Assembly: GCA_963736525.1 (NCBI GenBank)
Contig: CAVTPF010000012.1
Coordinates: 310,001 to 374,000, forward strand
DNA length: 64,000 nt
Source of the DNA: Bog-473 sp963736525
Lineage (GTDB): Bacteria > Actinomycetota > Acidimicrobiia > Acidimicrobiales > RAAP-2
Direction of reading: 5' to 3'
The notes under the pieces were generated by a model. That model did no database searches and was not told where the DNA came from. It was given only the letters and a program-made list of their open reading frames with translations. Positions 26,177 to 34,523 of the stretch are shown in pieces; the stretch's first letter is position 1; each line of letters opens with the position of its first letter. The position numbers and the translations under genes are program-made.

Positions 26177-27292
26177 TCACATCGCCTCGTACTCGACGGT
26201 CACCGTCCGGCCGCGGGGGAGTCCCTGGCAGGTCAGGATCCAGCCCTCCTCCACCTCCTCGGGCGTCAGCGCATTGTTGACCCGCATGGTGGCCGACCCC
26301 TCCTTCAGGAACGCCATGCAGGTCGCGCAGTTCCCCGACTCGCAAGAGAAGGGAGGGCGGAGGCCGCCCCGCCGCGCCGTCTCGAGCAGCGTGTCGCCGG
26401 GCTGGTAGGCGACCACCGCCGCCTTGCCGGCGAGTATCACCGTGACCTCGTCCGGCACATCGGCCGGCGTCGCGTCCGGTGCGGCCGCCGCGGCCGCCCC
26501 GGCCACCGCGGCCACCGCGGCCGCCCCGGCCACCGCGGCCACCGCGGCCGCCTCTTTCTCCGGCTGCTCCACCAAGAAGCGCTCGACGAAGACCCGGTCG
26601 TGGTCGACACCGAGGTCGCGCAGCGCCGACTCCACGAGGTCCATGAAGGGGCCCGGTCCGCAGATGTAGAAGTCGGCGTCGAGCGCACCGGCCACGAAGT
26701 CGTTGATCGACTCGCTGGTCAGGAACCCTGAGTCGGAGTCGAAGTGGCGGCGCACCTCCAACCGGTCGGGGTGGCGGTTGCACAGCCCGGCCAGCGCCTC
26801 GTCGAAGATCACCGACCGGCGGTCGCGGTTGGCGTAGAGCAGCTTGACCGAACGCTGCGTCGTCGAGAGCAGGTGCTTGGTGATCGACATGACCGGCGTG
26901 ATCCCACTGCCGCCGCACAGACCCAGCACCCGACGCTCGCCGCTCTGTGGGCAGAACACGCCGGCGGGCTTGGTCAGCTGCACGACGTCGCCCTCGGAGA
27001 GGTTGTCGAGGAACCAGTTGGAGACCAGCCCGCCGGGGACACGCTTGACGGTGACGGTCAGGTCGCGGTCCGTCTCCGGCGCGCTCGACATGGAGTACGA
27101 GCGCAGCTGTTCGCCCCCGTCGACGTACACCCGGAACGTGCAGAACTGCCCGGGGGCGTAGCGGAAGGTGTCGCGTAGATCGTCGGGGACGTCGAGGACG
27201 AAGGAGCTGGCGTCGTGCGTCTCCGCGACGACGCGCTTGACGCGCAGCGCGTGATAGCCGTGCTCCCGCAGGACGGGGTCGTGGTCACGCAC
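26177..27292 (-). CDS. KshB-like FAD/[2Fe-2S] oxygenase reductase
   Basis: A 371-residue reductase with three modules: an FAD domain (RSYSMSS, 64-70), an NAD domain (GGSGITPVMS, 127-136, and CGPGPFMD, 211-218), and a C-terminal plant-type ferredoxin with cluster ligands C317, C322, C325 and C355. This order matches KshB and other class IA-type Rieske reductases. Residues 247-276 form an unusual alanine-rich linker before the ferredoxin. It starts at GTG 27292 and lies behind the aldehyde dehydrogenase in one operon, converging on the Rieske gene that it probably serves. Confidence 0.92.
   Translation of the reverse strand: MRDHDPVLREHGYHALRVKRVVAETHDASSFVLDVPDDLRDTFRYAPGQFCTFRVYVDGGEQLRSYSMSSAPETDRDLTVTVKRVPGGLVSNWFLDNLSEGDVVQLTKPAGVFCPQSGERRVLGLCGGSGITPVMSITKHLLSTTQRSVKLLYANRDRRSVIFDEALAGLCNRHPDRLEVRRHFDSDSGFLTSESINDFVAGALDADFYICGPGPFMDLVESALRDLGVDHDRVFVERFLVEQPEKEAAAVAAVAGAAAVAAVAGAAAAAAPDATPADVPDEVTVILAGKAAVVAYQPGDTLLETARRGGLRPPFSCESGNCATCMAFLKEGSATMRVNNALTPEEVEEGWILTCQGLPRGRTVTVEYEAM
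26477..26554. repeat. 27-bp tandem repeat encoding an Ala/Val linker
   Basis: Two full copies and one partial copy of a 27-bp GC-only-rich unit encode the nonapeptide AAAVAAVAG twice, then an alanine run. It sits exactly between the NAD domain and the ferredoxin domain of the reductase, where length change is tolerated. Replication slippage is the likely origin. Confidence 0.75.
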
Positions 27293-27307
27293 AGCGCCCC
27301 CGGGGGC

Positions 27308-28795
27308 TCAGGCAGGGGTCGGCCAGGCCACCGACTTCGTCTCGAGGTACTGGTCGAACCCGGCCAGTCCGTTCTGCCGGCCGATCCCGCTCTGCTTGTA
27401 GCCGCCGAACGGGATGTCGGCTTGCCCGATCGGCATGCCCCCGTTGACGGCGAAGGTCCCGGTGCGGATGCGCTCGGCCATGGCGAGTGAGCGCTCCAGC
27501 GAGCCGGAGAACACGCCGCCGGACAACCCGTAGACGCTGTCGTTGGCGATGCGCACCGCGTCCTCGTCGTCCTCGAAGGGGATGACCACGAGGACCGGCC
27601 CGAAGATCTCCTCCTGGGCGATCGTCATGGAGTTGTCGACGTCGGTGAAGAGCGTCGGCTCGACGTACCAGCCCTTCGGGAGGTCAGCCGGGCGGCCGCC
27701 GCCCAGCGCCAGGGTCGCACCCTCGCGCACTCCGGTCTCGATGTAGCCGAGCACCCGGTCCCGTTGCTTGGCGGAGATGAGCGGACCCATCAGGACGTCG
27801 GCGCGCTGCGGGTCGCCGTAGGCGACCGACGAGAGGGTGGCCCGGAGGATCTCCACGCCTTCGTCGTAGCGCGACCGGGGGAGGAGCATGCGCGTCTGGA
27901 TCGCGCAGCCCTGGCCCCCGTGGAAGCACACCGCGATCCCCGACGGCACCGACGCGGCGAAGTCGGCATCGTCGAGCACGATCGTGGCCGACTTGCCGCC
28001 AAGCTCGAGGAAGACGCGCTTGAGGGTCGGCGCGCCCTTCCCCATGATCCGCTTGCCGACGGCGGTCGATCCGGTGAAGGAGATCAGGTCCACCTTCGGC
28101 GACAGGGTCAGTTCCTCGCCCACCAGGTGGTCCGACGACGTCACGACGTTGAGCACGCCCGGAGGGAACTCGGTCTGCTCGGCGACGAGGCGGCCGAGCC
28201 GGGTGGCGTTCCACGGCGTGTCGGGTGCCGGCTTGAGGACCACGGTGTTTCCGGTGGCGAGCGCCTGACCGAGCTTGTTCAGCGTCACCTCGACGGGGAA
28301 GTTCCACGGGACGATGGCGCCGACGACGCCGACTGGTTCCTTCCAGATCTGCCGCGTGTTCTGCGTCCCCCGGCGGTCGACGATCTGGGGCAGGTCGGTC
28401 CGCCATTCGAACTCGTCGATCAGCTTGATCGGGTAGCGGAGCGCGCCGTCCAACGGGATGTCCAACTGGTTGGCGTGGGTGGTCAGGCGCGGGCATCCGA
28501 CCTCGAGGATCAGCTCCTCGCGCAGCTCCTCTCGTTCCCGCTCCAATGCCTCCTGCAGCTGGGTCAGGCATTCCTTGCGCCGGGCGCGGTTGGTGGACCA
28601 GTCCGTCTCGTCGAAGGCGCGCCGCGCGGCGTCGATGGCCCGGTGCATCTCGGTGTTGGACGCGTTCGCGACCTGCCCGATGACTTCCTCGGTGGCCGGG
28701 TTGACGTTGTCGAAAGTCATCCCGGAGTCGGCCTCGACGAGCGTGCCGTCGATGAGCATCCTCGCTTCGTGGTCAGCCGCTGTCGTCACAGCCAT
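27308..28795 (-). CDS. NAD(P)-dependent aldehyde dehydrogenase
   Basis: A 495-residue ALDH oxidising an aldehyde to the acid. Catalytic residues are N165 (PWNFP), E264 (FLELGGKS) and C297 (GGQGCAIQTR), with the cofactor motif FTGSTAVGK at 240-248. The standard length and an intact active site indicate a working enzyme. It probably takes the aldehyde arising from P450/alcohol dehydrogenase steps. It leads an operon with the oxygenase reductase and has a regulon-type operator 33 bp upstream. Confidence 0.93.
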   Translation of the reverse strand: MAVTTAADHEARMLIDGTLVEADSGMTFDNVNPATEEVIGQVANASNTEMHRAIDAARRAFDETDWSTNRARRKECLTQLQEALEREREELREELILEVGCPRLTTHANQLDIPLDGALRYPIKLIDEFEWRTDLPQIVDRRGTQNTRQIWKEPVGVVGAIVPWNFPVEVTLNKLGQALATGNTVVLKPAPDTPWNATRLGRLVAEQTEFPPGVLNVVTSSDHLVGEELTLSPKVDLISFTGSTAVGKRIMGKGAPTLKRVFLELGGKSATIVLDDADFAASVPSGIAVCFHGGQGCAIQTRMLLPRSRYDEGVEILRATLSSVAYGDPQRADVLMGPLISAKQRDRVLGYIETGVREGATLALGGGRPADLPKGWYVEPTLFTDVDNSMTIAQEEIFGPVLVVIPFEDDEDAVRIANDSVYGLSGGVFSGSLERSLAMAERIRTGTFAVNGGMPIGQADIPFGGYKQSGIGRQNGLAGFDQYLETKSVAWPTPA

Positions 28796-28828
28796 CTCCC
28801 TGTCTCCGTCCGAGGTTTCTCACCTACC

Positions 28829-28864
28829 GGAAATTGCATTATCAAAAATTGCTATAAAGCATAA
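28829..28864. promoter_or_regulatory. Shared operator site 4 (GGAAA-N5-TTATC) and AT-rich promoter
   Basis: GGAAA at 28829-28833, five bases, TTATC at 28839-28843, 33 bp upstream of the aldehyde dehydrogenase start. An AT-rich tract follows to 28864 with direct words ATTGCATTAT and ATTGCTATAA, the most AT-rich stretch in the neighbourhood and a likely minus-strand promoter. Confidence 0.5.
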
Positions 28865-28914
28865 TCGAGGCTGCCCCCGCCTGCCGAGAGCCGCCGGTGT
28901 GGCACCTACGCCGT

Positions 28915-29892
28915 TCAGAGCGGCAGCACGGGCGGGAGCGTGCGGTTCCGGAGCACCGCGGCACCGAGCTCGGTCGTGAGGACGCTCCCTGCCCCGAGAA
29001 GCTGGTCGAGCACGAACATGCGCCGGTAGTAGCGATGGAACGGGTGCTCGGCCGTGAACCCGATGCCGGCCAGCACCTGCTGGCAGTGCCTAGCGACCGT
29101 CCGCGCCCCCCGGCCGGCGGAGGACTTGGCGATCGATGCGTTCACCGGCGAGGGGTCGTCCCACGCGGCGGCCAAGAGGGCCGCCGCCGCCTCAATGGCC
29201 ACGAGGCTGTCGGCCAGGCGATGACGGACCGCCTGAAAGGTGGCGATGGGCCGCCCGAACTGCATGCGTTCCAACGCATGCGTGCGGGCCAGCTCCAGCA
29301 TGGCCCGCGCCGTCCCGACCAGCTCGTGGCCGAGAGCGATCTGCCCGAGTGCCATCGTTGCCGTCCAGTCGACCGGCCCGATCGACTCGATGCTGTCCGC
29401 CGCGACGTCACCGGTCGCCTCGAGCATCTTGAGTGCGGGATCGATGCCGCCCACCGGTCGACACGAGAGGTGCGACGTCGGCACCGCGACGGCGGTATGA
29501 CCGTCGTGGACTTCGGCGACGACGAGGACCGCTTCCGAGCCATCGAGCTCGGCAGTCGCCAGCCCGCCCACCGTGCAGCGTTGCCCGCTCAGCCGGCCGG
29601 GGGCCCGCCACGTCCGCAACGGGGGCAGGATCACCGCCGGCTGGCGTTCGTCGTCCAGTCCGCGACCGACGGCCAGTCCGAGACCGACGGTCAGGAGATG
29701 ATGGAGGGCGGAGGAGGTGGCGTTCGCCGCACCCTGGCACTCGAACAGCAGCGAGACCGCAGTGCGCCGGTCCGCCGCGAGGGCGTCTCGCCAACCGAGG
29801 TCGGCGAGCGCATCGTCGAGCGCGGCGCCGCTGCAGGTGGTGGTCGCGTGCCGGACGCCGCGGTCGAACAGCTCCAGCTCGACCCCTTCCAT
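28915..29892 (-). CDS. Acyl-CoA dehydrogenase family protein, subunit lacking the canonical base
   Basis: A 325-residue shortened acyl-CoA dehydrogenase homologue. The C-terminal helical part is clear (HALERMQFGRPIATFQAVRH, VLAGIGFTAEHPFHRYYRR), but no EGT-type catalytic glutamate is present. The start ATG 29892 overlaps the stop of the partner gene by 1 bp (TGATG). It corresponds in role to the subunit at 13895-14938 and should form a heteromer with its neighbour. Confidence 0.85.
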   Translation of the reverse strand: MEGVELELFDRGVRHATTTCSGAALDDALADLGWRDALAADRRTAVSLLFECQGAANATSSALHHLLTVGLGLAVGRGLDDERQPAVILPPLRTWRAPGRLSGQRCTVGGLATAELDGSEAVLVVAEVHDGHTAVAVPTSHLSCRPVGGIDPALKMLEATGDVAADSIESIGPVDWTATMALGQIALGHELVGTARAMLELARTHALERMQFGRPIATFQAVRHRLADSLVAIEAAAALLAAAWDDPSPVNASIAKSSAGRGARTVARHCQQVLAGIGFTAEHPFHRYYRRMFVLDQLLGAGSVLTTELGAAVLRNRTLPPVLPL

Positions 29893-31022
29893 CAGCGGTC
29901 CTCGCCGAGTTGGAGCAGACGCCGGGCGATGATGTTGCGTTGGATCTCCGCGCTGCCGCCGTAGATGGTGGCCGCCCGCGCATACAGGAACTCCGAGCGC
30001 CAGCGTCGGCTCACCGCGTCGTCCGCCAGCGCCAGGTCTTCGCCGAGACCCTCGGCGACGAGGTCGAACACGGCCTGCTCCGCCGTCGCCACGAGGACCT
30101 TGTCGACGGAGGTCTCCGGACCCAGCTTGTCGCCGGCGGCCAGACGCCGCTGGGTCGAGCGCGACCGGGCTCGGAACGCCCACAACAGCTCGGTGACCTC
30201 ACCGACCGCGGCGGGGCTGAGCGCTCCTTCCGGCACCGTCGCGACCAGGCGCTGCAGCCGGCGCTGGAGATAGGCCGCCCGGTGCCACAGTGCGGTGCTC
30301 CGCTCGTACGGCAGCAGGTCCATGGCGATCGACCAGCCGCGGTCCACCTCGCCGAGGAGCCGGTCCGACGGCACGAGCACGTCGTCGAAGAAGACCTCGC
30401 AGAATTCCTCCGCGCCATGCATCGTCGCGATAGGTCGCACGGTGATGCCCGGGCTGTCCATGTCGACGAACAGCGCGGTGATCCCCCGGTGGGCCGACTC
30501 CGGCGTTCCCGTGCGGGTGAGCAGGACGCAGCGCTGGGCGTATTGCGCCAGGCTCGTCCAGACCTTCTGCCCGGTGACGTTCCACCCGTCGTCGGTGGGC
30601 GTGGCCCGGCACGTGAGAGAGCCGAGGTTGCTCCCCGTGCTCGGCTCCGAGAAGCCCTGGCACCAGACTTCGTCGCCCCGCAGGAGCCGCGGCACCATCT
30701 CCGCCGCCAGCCCTTCGGGGGCGTAGTCGATCATCGTCGGCGCCAGCACCTCGGGCATGGAGTAGATGCCGGGTTCGACGAAGTCACGGGCGGTGAGCGC
30801 CTCGCCGAGGTACGCCCGCAGGAGTGAGGAGCCGCCGAGGCCACCTACTCGCTCGGGCCAGCCCATCCGCATGAAGCCCGCATCGAAGGTCAACCGCTTG
30901 ACCTTGTTGAGGTGGTCCATCTGCTGGTCCAAGGTTCCCTGCTCGCCTTCGTCGCGGGCGAGCTCGTCCTCGTGCTCGTCGAGCCAGCGGTCGAGCGCCA
31001 CCTTGAACGCTTCGAGTTCCAT
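29892..31022 (-). CDS. Acyl-CoA dehydrogenase family protein, partner subunit
   Basis: A 376-residue acyl-CoA dehydrogenase, exactly the length of the one at 14925-16055. It has FSEPSTGSN and KVWTSLAQ for FAD and substrate. The canonical base position is glycine (IYGGSAEIQRN), while E240-R241 (LLPYER) occupies the isovaleryl-CoA dehydrogenase base position, the same residue number as in the first pair. It is co-transcribed with the SnoaL-like gene upstream and the short subunit downstream. Confidence 0.9.
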   Translation of the reverse strand: MELEAFKVALDRWLDEHEDELARDEGEQGTLDQQMDHLNKVKRLTFDAGFMRMGWPERVGGLGGSSLLRAYLGEALTARDFVEPGIYSMPEVLAPTMIDYAPEGLAAEMVPRLLRGDEVWCQGFSEPSTGSNLGSLTCRATPTDDGWNVTGQKVWTSLAQYAQRCVLLTRTGTPESAHRGITALFVDMDSPGITVRPIATMHGAEEFCEVFFDDVLVPSDRLLGEVDRGWSIAMDLLPYERSTALWHRAAYLQRRLQRLVATVPEGALSPAAVGEVTELLWAFRARSRSTQRRLAAGDKLGPETSVDKVLVATAEQAVFDLVAEGLGEDLALADDAVSRRWRSEFLYARAATIYGGSAEIQRNIIARRLLQLGEDR

Positions 31023-31032
31023 CGCGGATCTG

Positions 31033-31473
31033 CTAGCTGGTGGGCTCGGCTGAGGGCGTCGGGCGGGTGGGGTCGTGCGGGCGGCCCGAGTCGCGCGCTC
31101 CGCTCTTCCTCAGGAAGGTCATGGCCCGGGTCTGCAACCGCCACCCGCGCTCGGTCCGGCGATAGCGGTCCGTGTACCAGCCGATGCGCATCTCGTGGGT
31201 GAGCTGCGCCACGAAGCACAGTGTCTGGAATCCCGTCCCGGAGTCTCCGTGCAGGTCGAGCACCGGCGCGCCGGTGAGGAAGAGGCCCTTCGGCGCGGCC
31301 GCCACCAGGGTTGGGAAGTCCGCCAGGGTGTAGGTCGCACCGAAGGCGCTGTAGGTGCCGTCGGGCGTGAAGACCTCCGTCACCGTCTCGATGTCGTCCT
31401 GGGTCATGCCAGTGGCGTAGCGAGCGAGGAGCTGCTCGATCTCCATGATGTCGGCGACCTGCGCCTCGTCCAT
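31033..31473 (-). CDS. SnoaL/NTF2-like protein
   Basis: A 146-residue NTF2-like cone-fold protein. The conserved parts are IEQLLARYATGMTQDDIETV, VFTPDGTYSAFG and the terminal MRIGWYTDRYRRTERGWRL, typical of SnoaL_4 members. These act as small hydratases, isomerases or ligand-binding proteins, and some are MaoC-independent accessory proteins in steroid-type pathways. It heads the operon of the second dehydrogenase pair; exact role unknown. Confidence 0.85.
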   Translation of the reverse strand: MDEAQVADIMEIEQLLARYATGMTQDDIETVTEVFTPDGTYSAFGATYTLADFPTLVAAAPKGLFLTGAPVLDLHGDSGTGFQTLCFVAQLTHEMRIGWYTDRYRRTERGWRLQTRAMTFLRKSGARDSGRPHDPTRPTPSAEPTS

Positions 31474-31562
31474 GTCAGGCCTCCTGTCTGCGCACGTGCA
31501 CCCGGCCCGTCAGGGGCCATCAGGTCACCTCACGTCGCCCGGTGGTCCCAGGGCGCGGCCAC

Positions 31563-31577
31563 GATAACAGCATTCTC
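31563..31577. promoter_or_regulatory. Shared operator site 5 (GATAA-N5-TTCTC)
   Basis: GATAA at 31563-31567, spacer CAGCA, TTCTC at 31573-31577. It lies upstream of the minus-strand SnoaL/acyl-CoA dehydrogenase operon. The left half GATAA is the reverse complement of TTATC in the site at 28829. Confidence 0.5.
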
Positions 31578-31791
31578 CAAAACCGTGACTCTGCGTGCAC
31601 CGGTTGCCCCTAACCCTCCCCGGCGGGCTGGTTTCACAGGCCCCGGGGATGATTTCCCAGACTGTCAACCGAATCGTTTACGGTCCCGGAAAGTCATCGC
31701 TCTCCCGGTCCCGGTGGTCTCGCGGTCACGCCTCGTCCCCATCCCGGAAGTGCATGGTGCAGAATTTCGTCCCAGCGGGGCGAGTCATGGC

Positions 31792-31806
31792 GAGAGTGAT
31801 GCTCTC
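31792..31806. promoter_or_regulatory. Shared operator site 6 (GAGAG-N5-CTCTC)
   Basis: A perfect 5+5+5 inverted repeat (GAGAG, TGATG, CTCTC) directly before the TetR gene at 31838. The spacer is almost identical to that of site 2. The position suggests autoregulation. Confidence 0.6.
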
Positions 31807-31837
31807 CAATATCGATAATGCGGTATAGGCTGGCTCG

Positions 31838-32560
31838 ATGTCAGCTGAGACGCCTGCCGCGGGCTCGTCGACCGCCGCCGAAGCACCATTGCGACGGCGG
31901 GACCTGGCGGTGGCCCGGTCCCTCGACTCGGCCCGGCTGCGGAGCGAGGGCCGGGTGCAGCGGTTCCTCGATGCTGGGTTCGAGCTGCTGGCCCGCGCCG
32001 AGTCCGGCAAGGAGTTCACCGTCCAAGAGGTGGTCGACCGTTCGGGTCAGTCCCTGCGCAGCTTCTATCAGTACTTCGCCGGCAAGCACGAGCTGCTCCT
32101 CGCGCTCTTCGACGAGGCGATCCGGGCCACGACGGAACGGCTCGAGGAACAGATCGCCCGCGAGGACACGGCCATCGAACGGCTGCAGTGTTTCGTCGTC
32201 GAGTACTACCGCATGTGCCTGCCGGCACCAAAGGGACGGCCGTCGAAGAACAACCCCACGCCGGTCATGGCCGAGTTCTGCCACCAGCTGCTGACGTCGC
32301 ATCAGACCGAGGCAGCAAGGGCGTTCGTGCCACTTGTCTCGCTTCTCGAGAAAGTGCTCGACGAGGCAGCGGACGCCGGCGTGGTCCGCCCGGGTCTCCA
32401 GCACGCAGACGTCGCCGGAGTGATCCTCTCGACCATCATGTTCAACGCCGCCTATGCGTCGACCATCAGCGGTGACGAGGGACCACGCGACGGGGAGCGA
32501 GATGCCAAGAAGATCTGGGAGTTCGTCTCGGGCGGCATCGTGGCGAGCCCCGCCGGCTGA
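31838..32560 (+). CDS. TetR family regulator, candidate controller of the catabolic regulon
   Basis: A 240-residue TetR protein. The HTH lies at about residues 40-85 (RVQRFLDAGFELLAR, FTVQEVVDRSGQSLRSFYQYFAGKHELL). The C-terminal domain has a cysteine-containing helix EYYRMCLPAPKG and may bind an acyl-CoA. An inverted repeat of the shared type sits 31 bp upstream, and the same element fronts the catabolic operons at 12372, 23142, 24555, 28795, 31473 and 33546. It is therefore the best regulon-controller candidate; this is inference from position. Confidence 0.9.
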   Translation: MSAETPAAGSSTAAEAPLRRRDLAVARSLDSARLRSEGRVQRFLDAGFELLARAESGKEFTVQEVVDRSGQSLRSFYQYFAGKHELLLALFDEAIRATTERLEEQIAREDTAIERLQCFVVEYYRMCLPAPKGRPSKNNPTPVMAEFCHQLLTSHQTEAARAFVPLVSLLEKVLDEAADAGVVRPGLQHADVAGVILSTIMFNAAYASTISGDEGPRDGERDAKKIWEFVSGGIVASPAG

Positions 32561-32586
32561 GCTTCCGGGGGCTCGGCCGTTTCGGA

Positions 32587-33546
32587 TCAGCCCCGGAGCG
32601 ACGGTGCGACCGAGGCGAGGAACTCCCGGGTGCGTTCGGCCGAGGCGCGGATGTCGTCGCGGCCCTCTCCGAGCGGCACGATGCGGGCGTTCAGGTCGGT
32701 GACCCCGGCGCTGGCAAAGCGGCGCATCCGCTTCTCCATCGTGGCCTCGCTGCCGCAGATCAGGACGTCGCCGATGGCTCGGGCATCTCCGTGTTCCATC
32801 AGGCGCACGTAGTTGGGCGAGTCGACCACCTCGCTGAGGACGCGATTCGTCCGATCGACGGCGGCATCGATCTCGTCGTCGCGGCACAGGCACACCGGCA
32901 CACCGGCCAGGATGCGCGGCGCGGGGTGTCCCGCCGCCTCCGCCGCCTTCGTGATCTGCGGGACGACGTGTGACTCGATGGTGCGCTCGTCCGCCAGCCA
33001 GAGGCTGGTGCCGGCCGCCCGCTCACCGGCCAGCTTGAGCATCACCGGGCCCAGTGCGGCGATCATCACGGGCGTCGGGGCGATGTCGGTGACGTCCAAC
33101 GGGTTGTGAATGTGGAACAGCTCGTTTTGCACGTCGACCTTGCCCGGACCGGCCAGCGCCTGGTCCAGCACGTCGAGGTAGCAGCGCATCGTCAGTGCCT
33201 GGCGCTCGTAGGGGAGTCCCAGCATGTCCCCGATGATCCAGTGGTGCGAGACGCCTAGCCCGAGGACGAACCGGCCGGCACAGACGGCCTGGGTCGAAAG
33301 GGCCTGCTGGGCCAGCGCGATGGGGTGGCGGGGCTGAATCGGCACGATGGCCGTTCCGATCTCGATCCTCGACGTGACCGCGCCCATCACCACGGCCCCC
33401 GTCATGGCGTCGAATTCGTCGGGGATCTGCGGCGTCCAGATGGAGTCGAGGCCGGCCTCGTCGGCCCAGCGGGCGTCGGCGCGGAGCTTCTCCACCTTGG
33501 TCGCGTAGCGCCCTCGGTCGGCGCTGACCTGCAGACCGATCCGCAT
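32587..33546 (-). CDS. LLM-class F420-dependent oxidoreductase
   Basis: A 319-residue luciferase-like TIM-barrel protein. IGLQVSADRGRYATKVEKLR, IEIGTAIVPIQPRHPIALAQQ and FVLGLGVSHHWIIGDMLGLP match the actinobacterial F420-dependent subfamily. It probably oxidises an alcohol or reduces an enone with F420. ATG 33546 is chosen because AAGGAG (complement of 33556-33561) precedes it by 9 bp. A regulon-type operator lies 22 bp upstream of this start. Confidence 0.9.
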   Translation of the reverse strand: MRIGLQVSADRGRYATKVEKLRADARWADEAGLDSIWTPQIPDEFDAMTGAVVMGAVTSRIEIGTAIVPIQPRHPIALAQQALSTQAVCAGRFVLGLGVSHHWIIGDMLGLPYERQALTMRCYLDVLDQALAGPGKVDVQNELFHIHNPLDVTDIAPTPVMIAALGPVMLKLAGERAAGTSLWLADERTIESHVVPQITKAAEAAGHPAPRILAGVPVCLCRDDEIDAAVDRTNRVLSEVVDSPNYVRLMEHGDARAIGDVLICGSEATMEKRMRRFASAGVTDLNARIVPLGEGRDDIRASAERTREFLASVAPSLRG

Positions 33547-33779
33547 CCCGATATCTCCTTCCCTCGCCGGAAATGAGCTTCTCAATAAGGGTACATGCTG
33601 CTATCGCCAACTGCTAGGGCACTTGACGGCTCGATGCACCATCATTAGCATTTGCCCACCTTGTCGGCATGTTTCCGCGTCGCCGGGCTCTCGGGCACCA
33701 CCGCCGGGAGGCCCTCGCCGGGCTGCCGGAAGCCAGGCCGTGCGTTCGAGAGGGAGAGGTGCGCGTGGGGGGTCAGGAC
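33547..33779. promoter_or_regulatory. Divergent control region with shared operator site 7
   Basis: In this 233-bp gap, GGAAA at 33569-33573, spacer TGAGC, TTCTC at 33579-33583 form the same operator as site 3. It is close to the minus-strand LLM gene. The rest holds no clear gene; the frame open from 33669 lacks homology before the SDR begins. Confidence 0.55.
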
Positions 33780-34523
33780 GTGAGCCGGGTTGCGGTCGTC
33801 ACCGGCGGCGCCTCGGGTATGGGCGCAGCCATCTGCCGGCGCCTGGCGGAGCAGGGGCACTCGGTTGCGGTGCTGGACATCAACGAGGACTCGGCCCACG
33901 ACGTGGCGAAGGAGCTGGCGGCCGGTGGCGCCGCTGCGCTGGGCGCACCGGTCGACGTCAGTGACCGCTCCGCCGTCTTCGCCGCGCTGGACACGGTCCG
34001 CCGCACCTTCGGCCCGGTCGGGATCATGGTCACCAGTGCGGGCATCGAGGGGTTCGAGGACTTTCTCGACATCAGCGCCGAGGCATGGGACCGCATGCTG
34101 GCGGTCAACCTCACGGGAACGTTCCACTGCCTCCAGGCCGTCGTGCCCGACATGATCGAAGCCGGGTGGGGCCGCATCGTGACCATCTCGTCGTCGTCCG
34201 CACAATCGGGGACGAGGAGGATGGCGCACTACGTCGCGTCGAAGGGCGGTGTCGTCGCGCTGACCAAGGCGCTGGCGCTCGATCTGGCCCCCAGGGGCAT
34301 CACCGTCAACACCATTCCCCCGGGGGTGATCGACACGCCCATGATGCGGCGACCCATGGAGTCCGGCCAGATGGCCAGCGTCGATCAGGTGATCGCCCGC
34401 GCGCCGCTCGGACGCCTCGGCACGCCGGACGACATTGCCGCCGCCTGCGCCTTCCTGTGCTCGGAGGGAGCCGGGTACATCACGGGTCAGCAGATCAACG
34501 TCAACGGCGGCTGGTATCTGTGA
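33780..34523 (+). CDS. SDR family oxidoreductase (paralogue of the one at 38332)
   Basis: A 247-residue classical SDR. GGASGMG is at residues 9-15 and the catalytic residues are S138, Y151 and K155 (YVASK). The C-terminus GYITGQQINVNGGWYL is typical FabG-like. It is clearly paralogous to the SDR at 38332: long stretches such as VTSAGIE, WGRIVTISSSSAQSG and MAHYVASKGGV are identical. GTG 33780 gives the standard N-terminus; GTG 33759, with GGGAGAG in front, is an alternative. The stop overlaps the TauD start by GTGA. Confidence 0.9.
   Translation: MSRVAVVTGGASGMGAAICRRLAEQGHSVAVLDINEDSAHDVAKELAAGGAAALGAPVDVSDRSAVFAALDTVRRTFGPVGIMVTSAGIEGFEDFLDISAEAWDRMLAVNLTGTFHCLQAVVPDMIEAGWGRIVTISSSSAQSGTRRMAHYVASKGGVVALTKALALDLAPRGITVNTIPPGVIDTPMMRRPMESGQMASVDQVIARAPLGRLGTPDDIAAACAFLCSEGAGYITGQQINVNGGWYL

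Larger units (their letters stand above)
31474..31837. promoter_or_regulatory. 364-bp divergent control region (SnoaL operon / tetR)
   Basis: No gene is visible here. It holds operator site 5 at 31563-31577 (GATAA-N5-TTCTC), 89 bp before the SnoaL start, and operator site 6 at 31792-31806, 31 bp before tetR. A weaker half match, GGAAA-N5-CGCTC, lies at 31688-31702. An AT patch ATATCGATAATGCGGTATAG at 31810-31829 probably contains the tetR -10 region. Confidence 0.6.
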
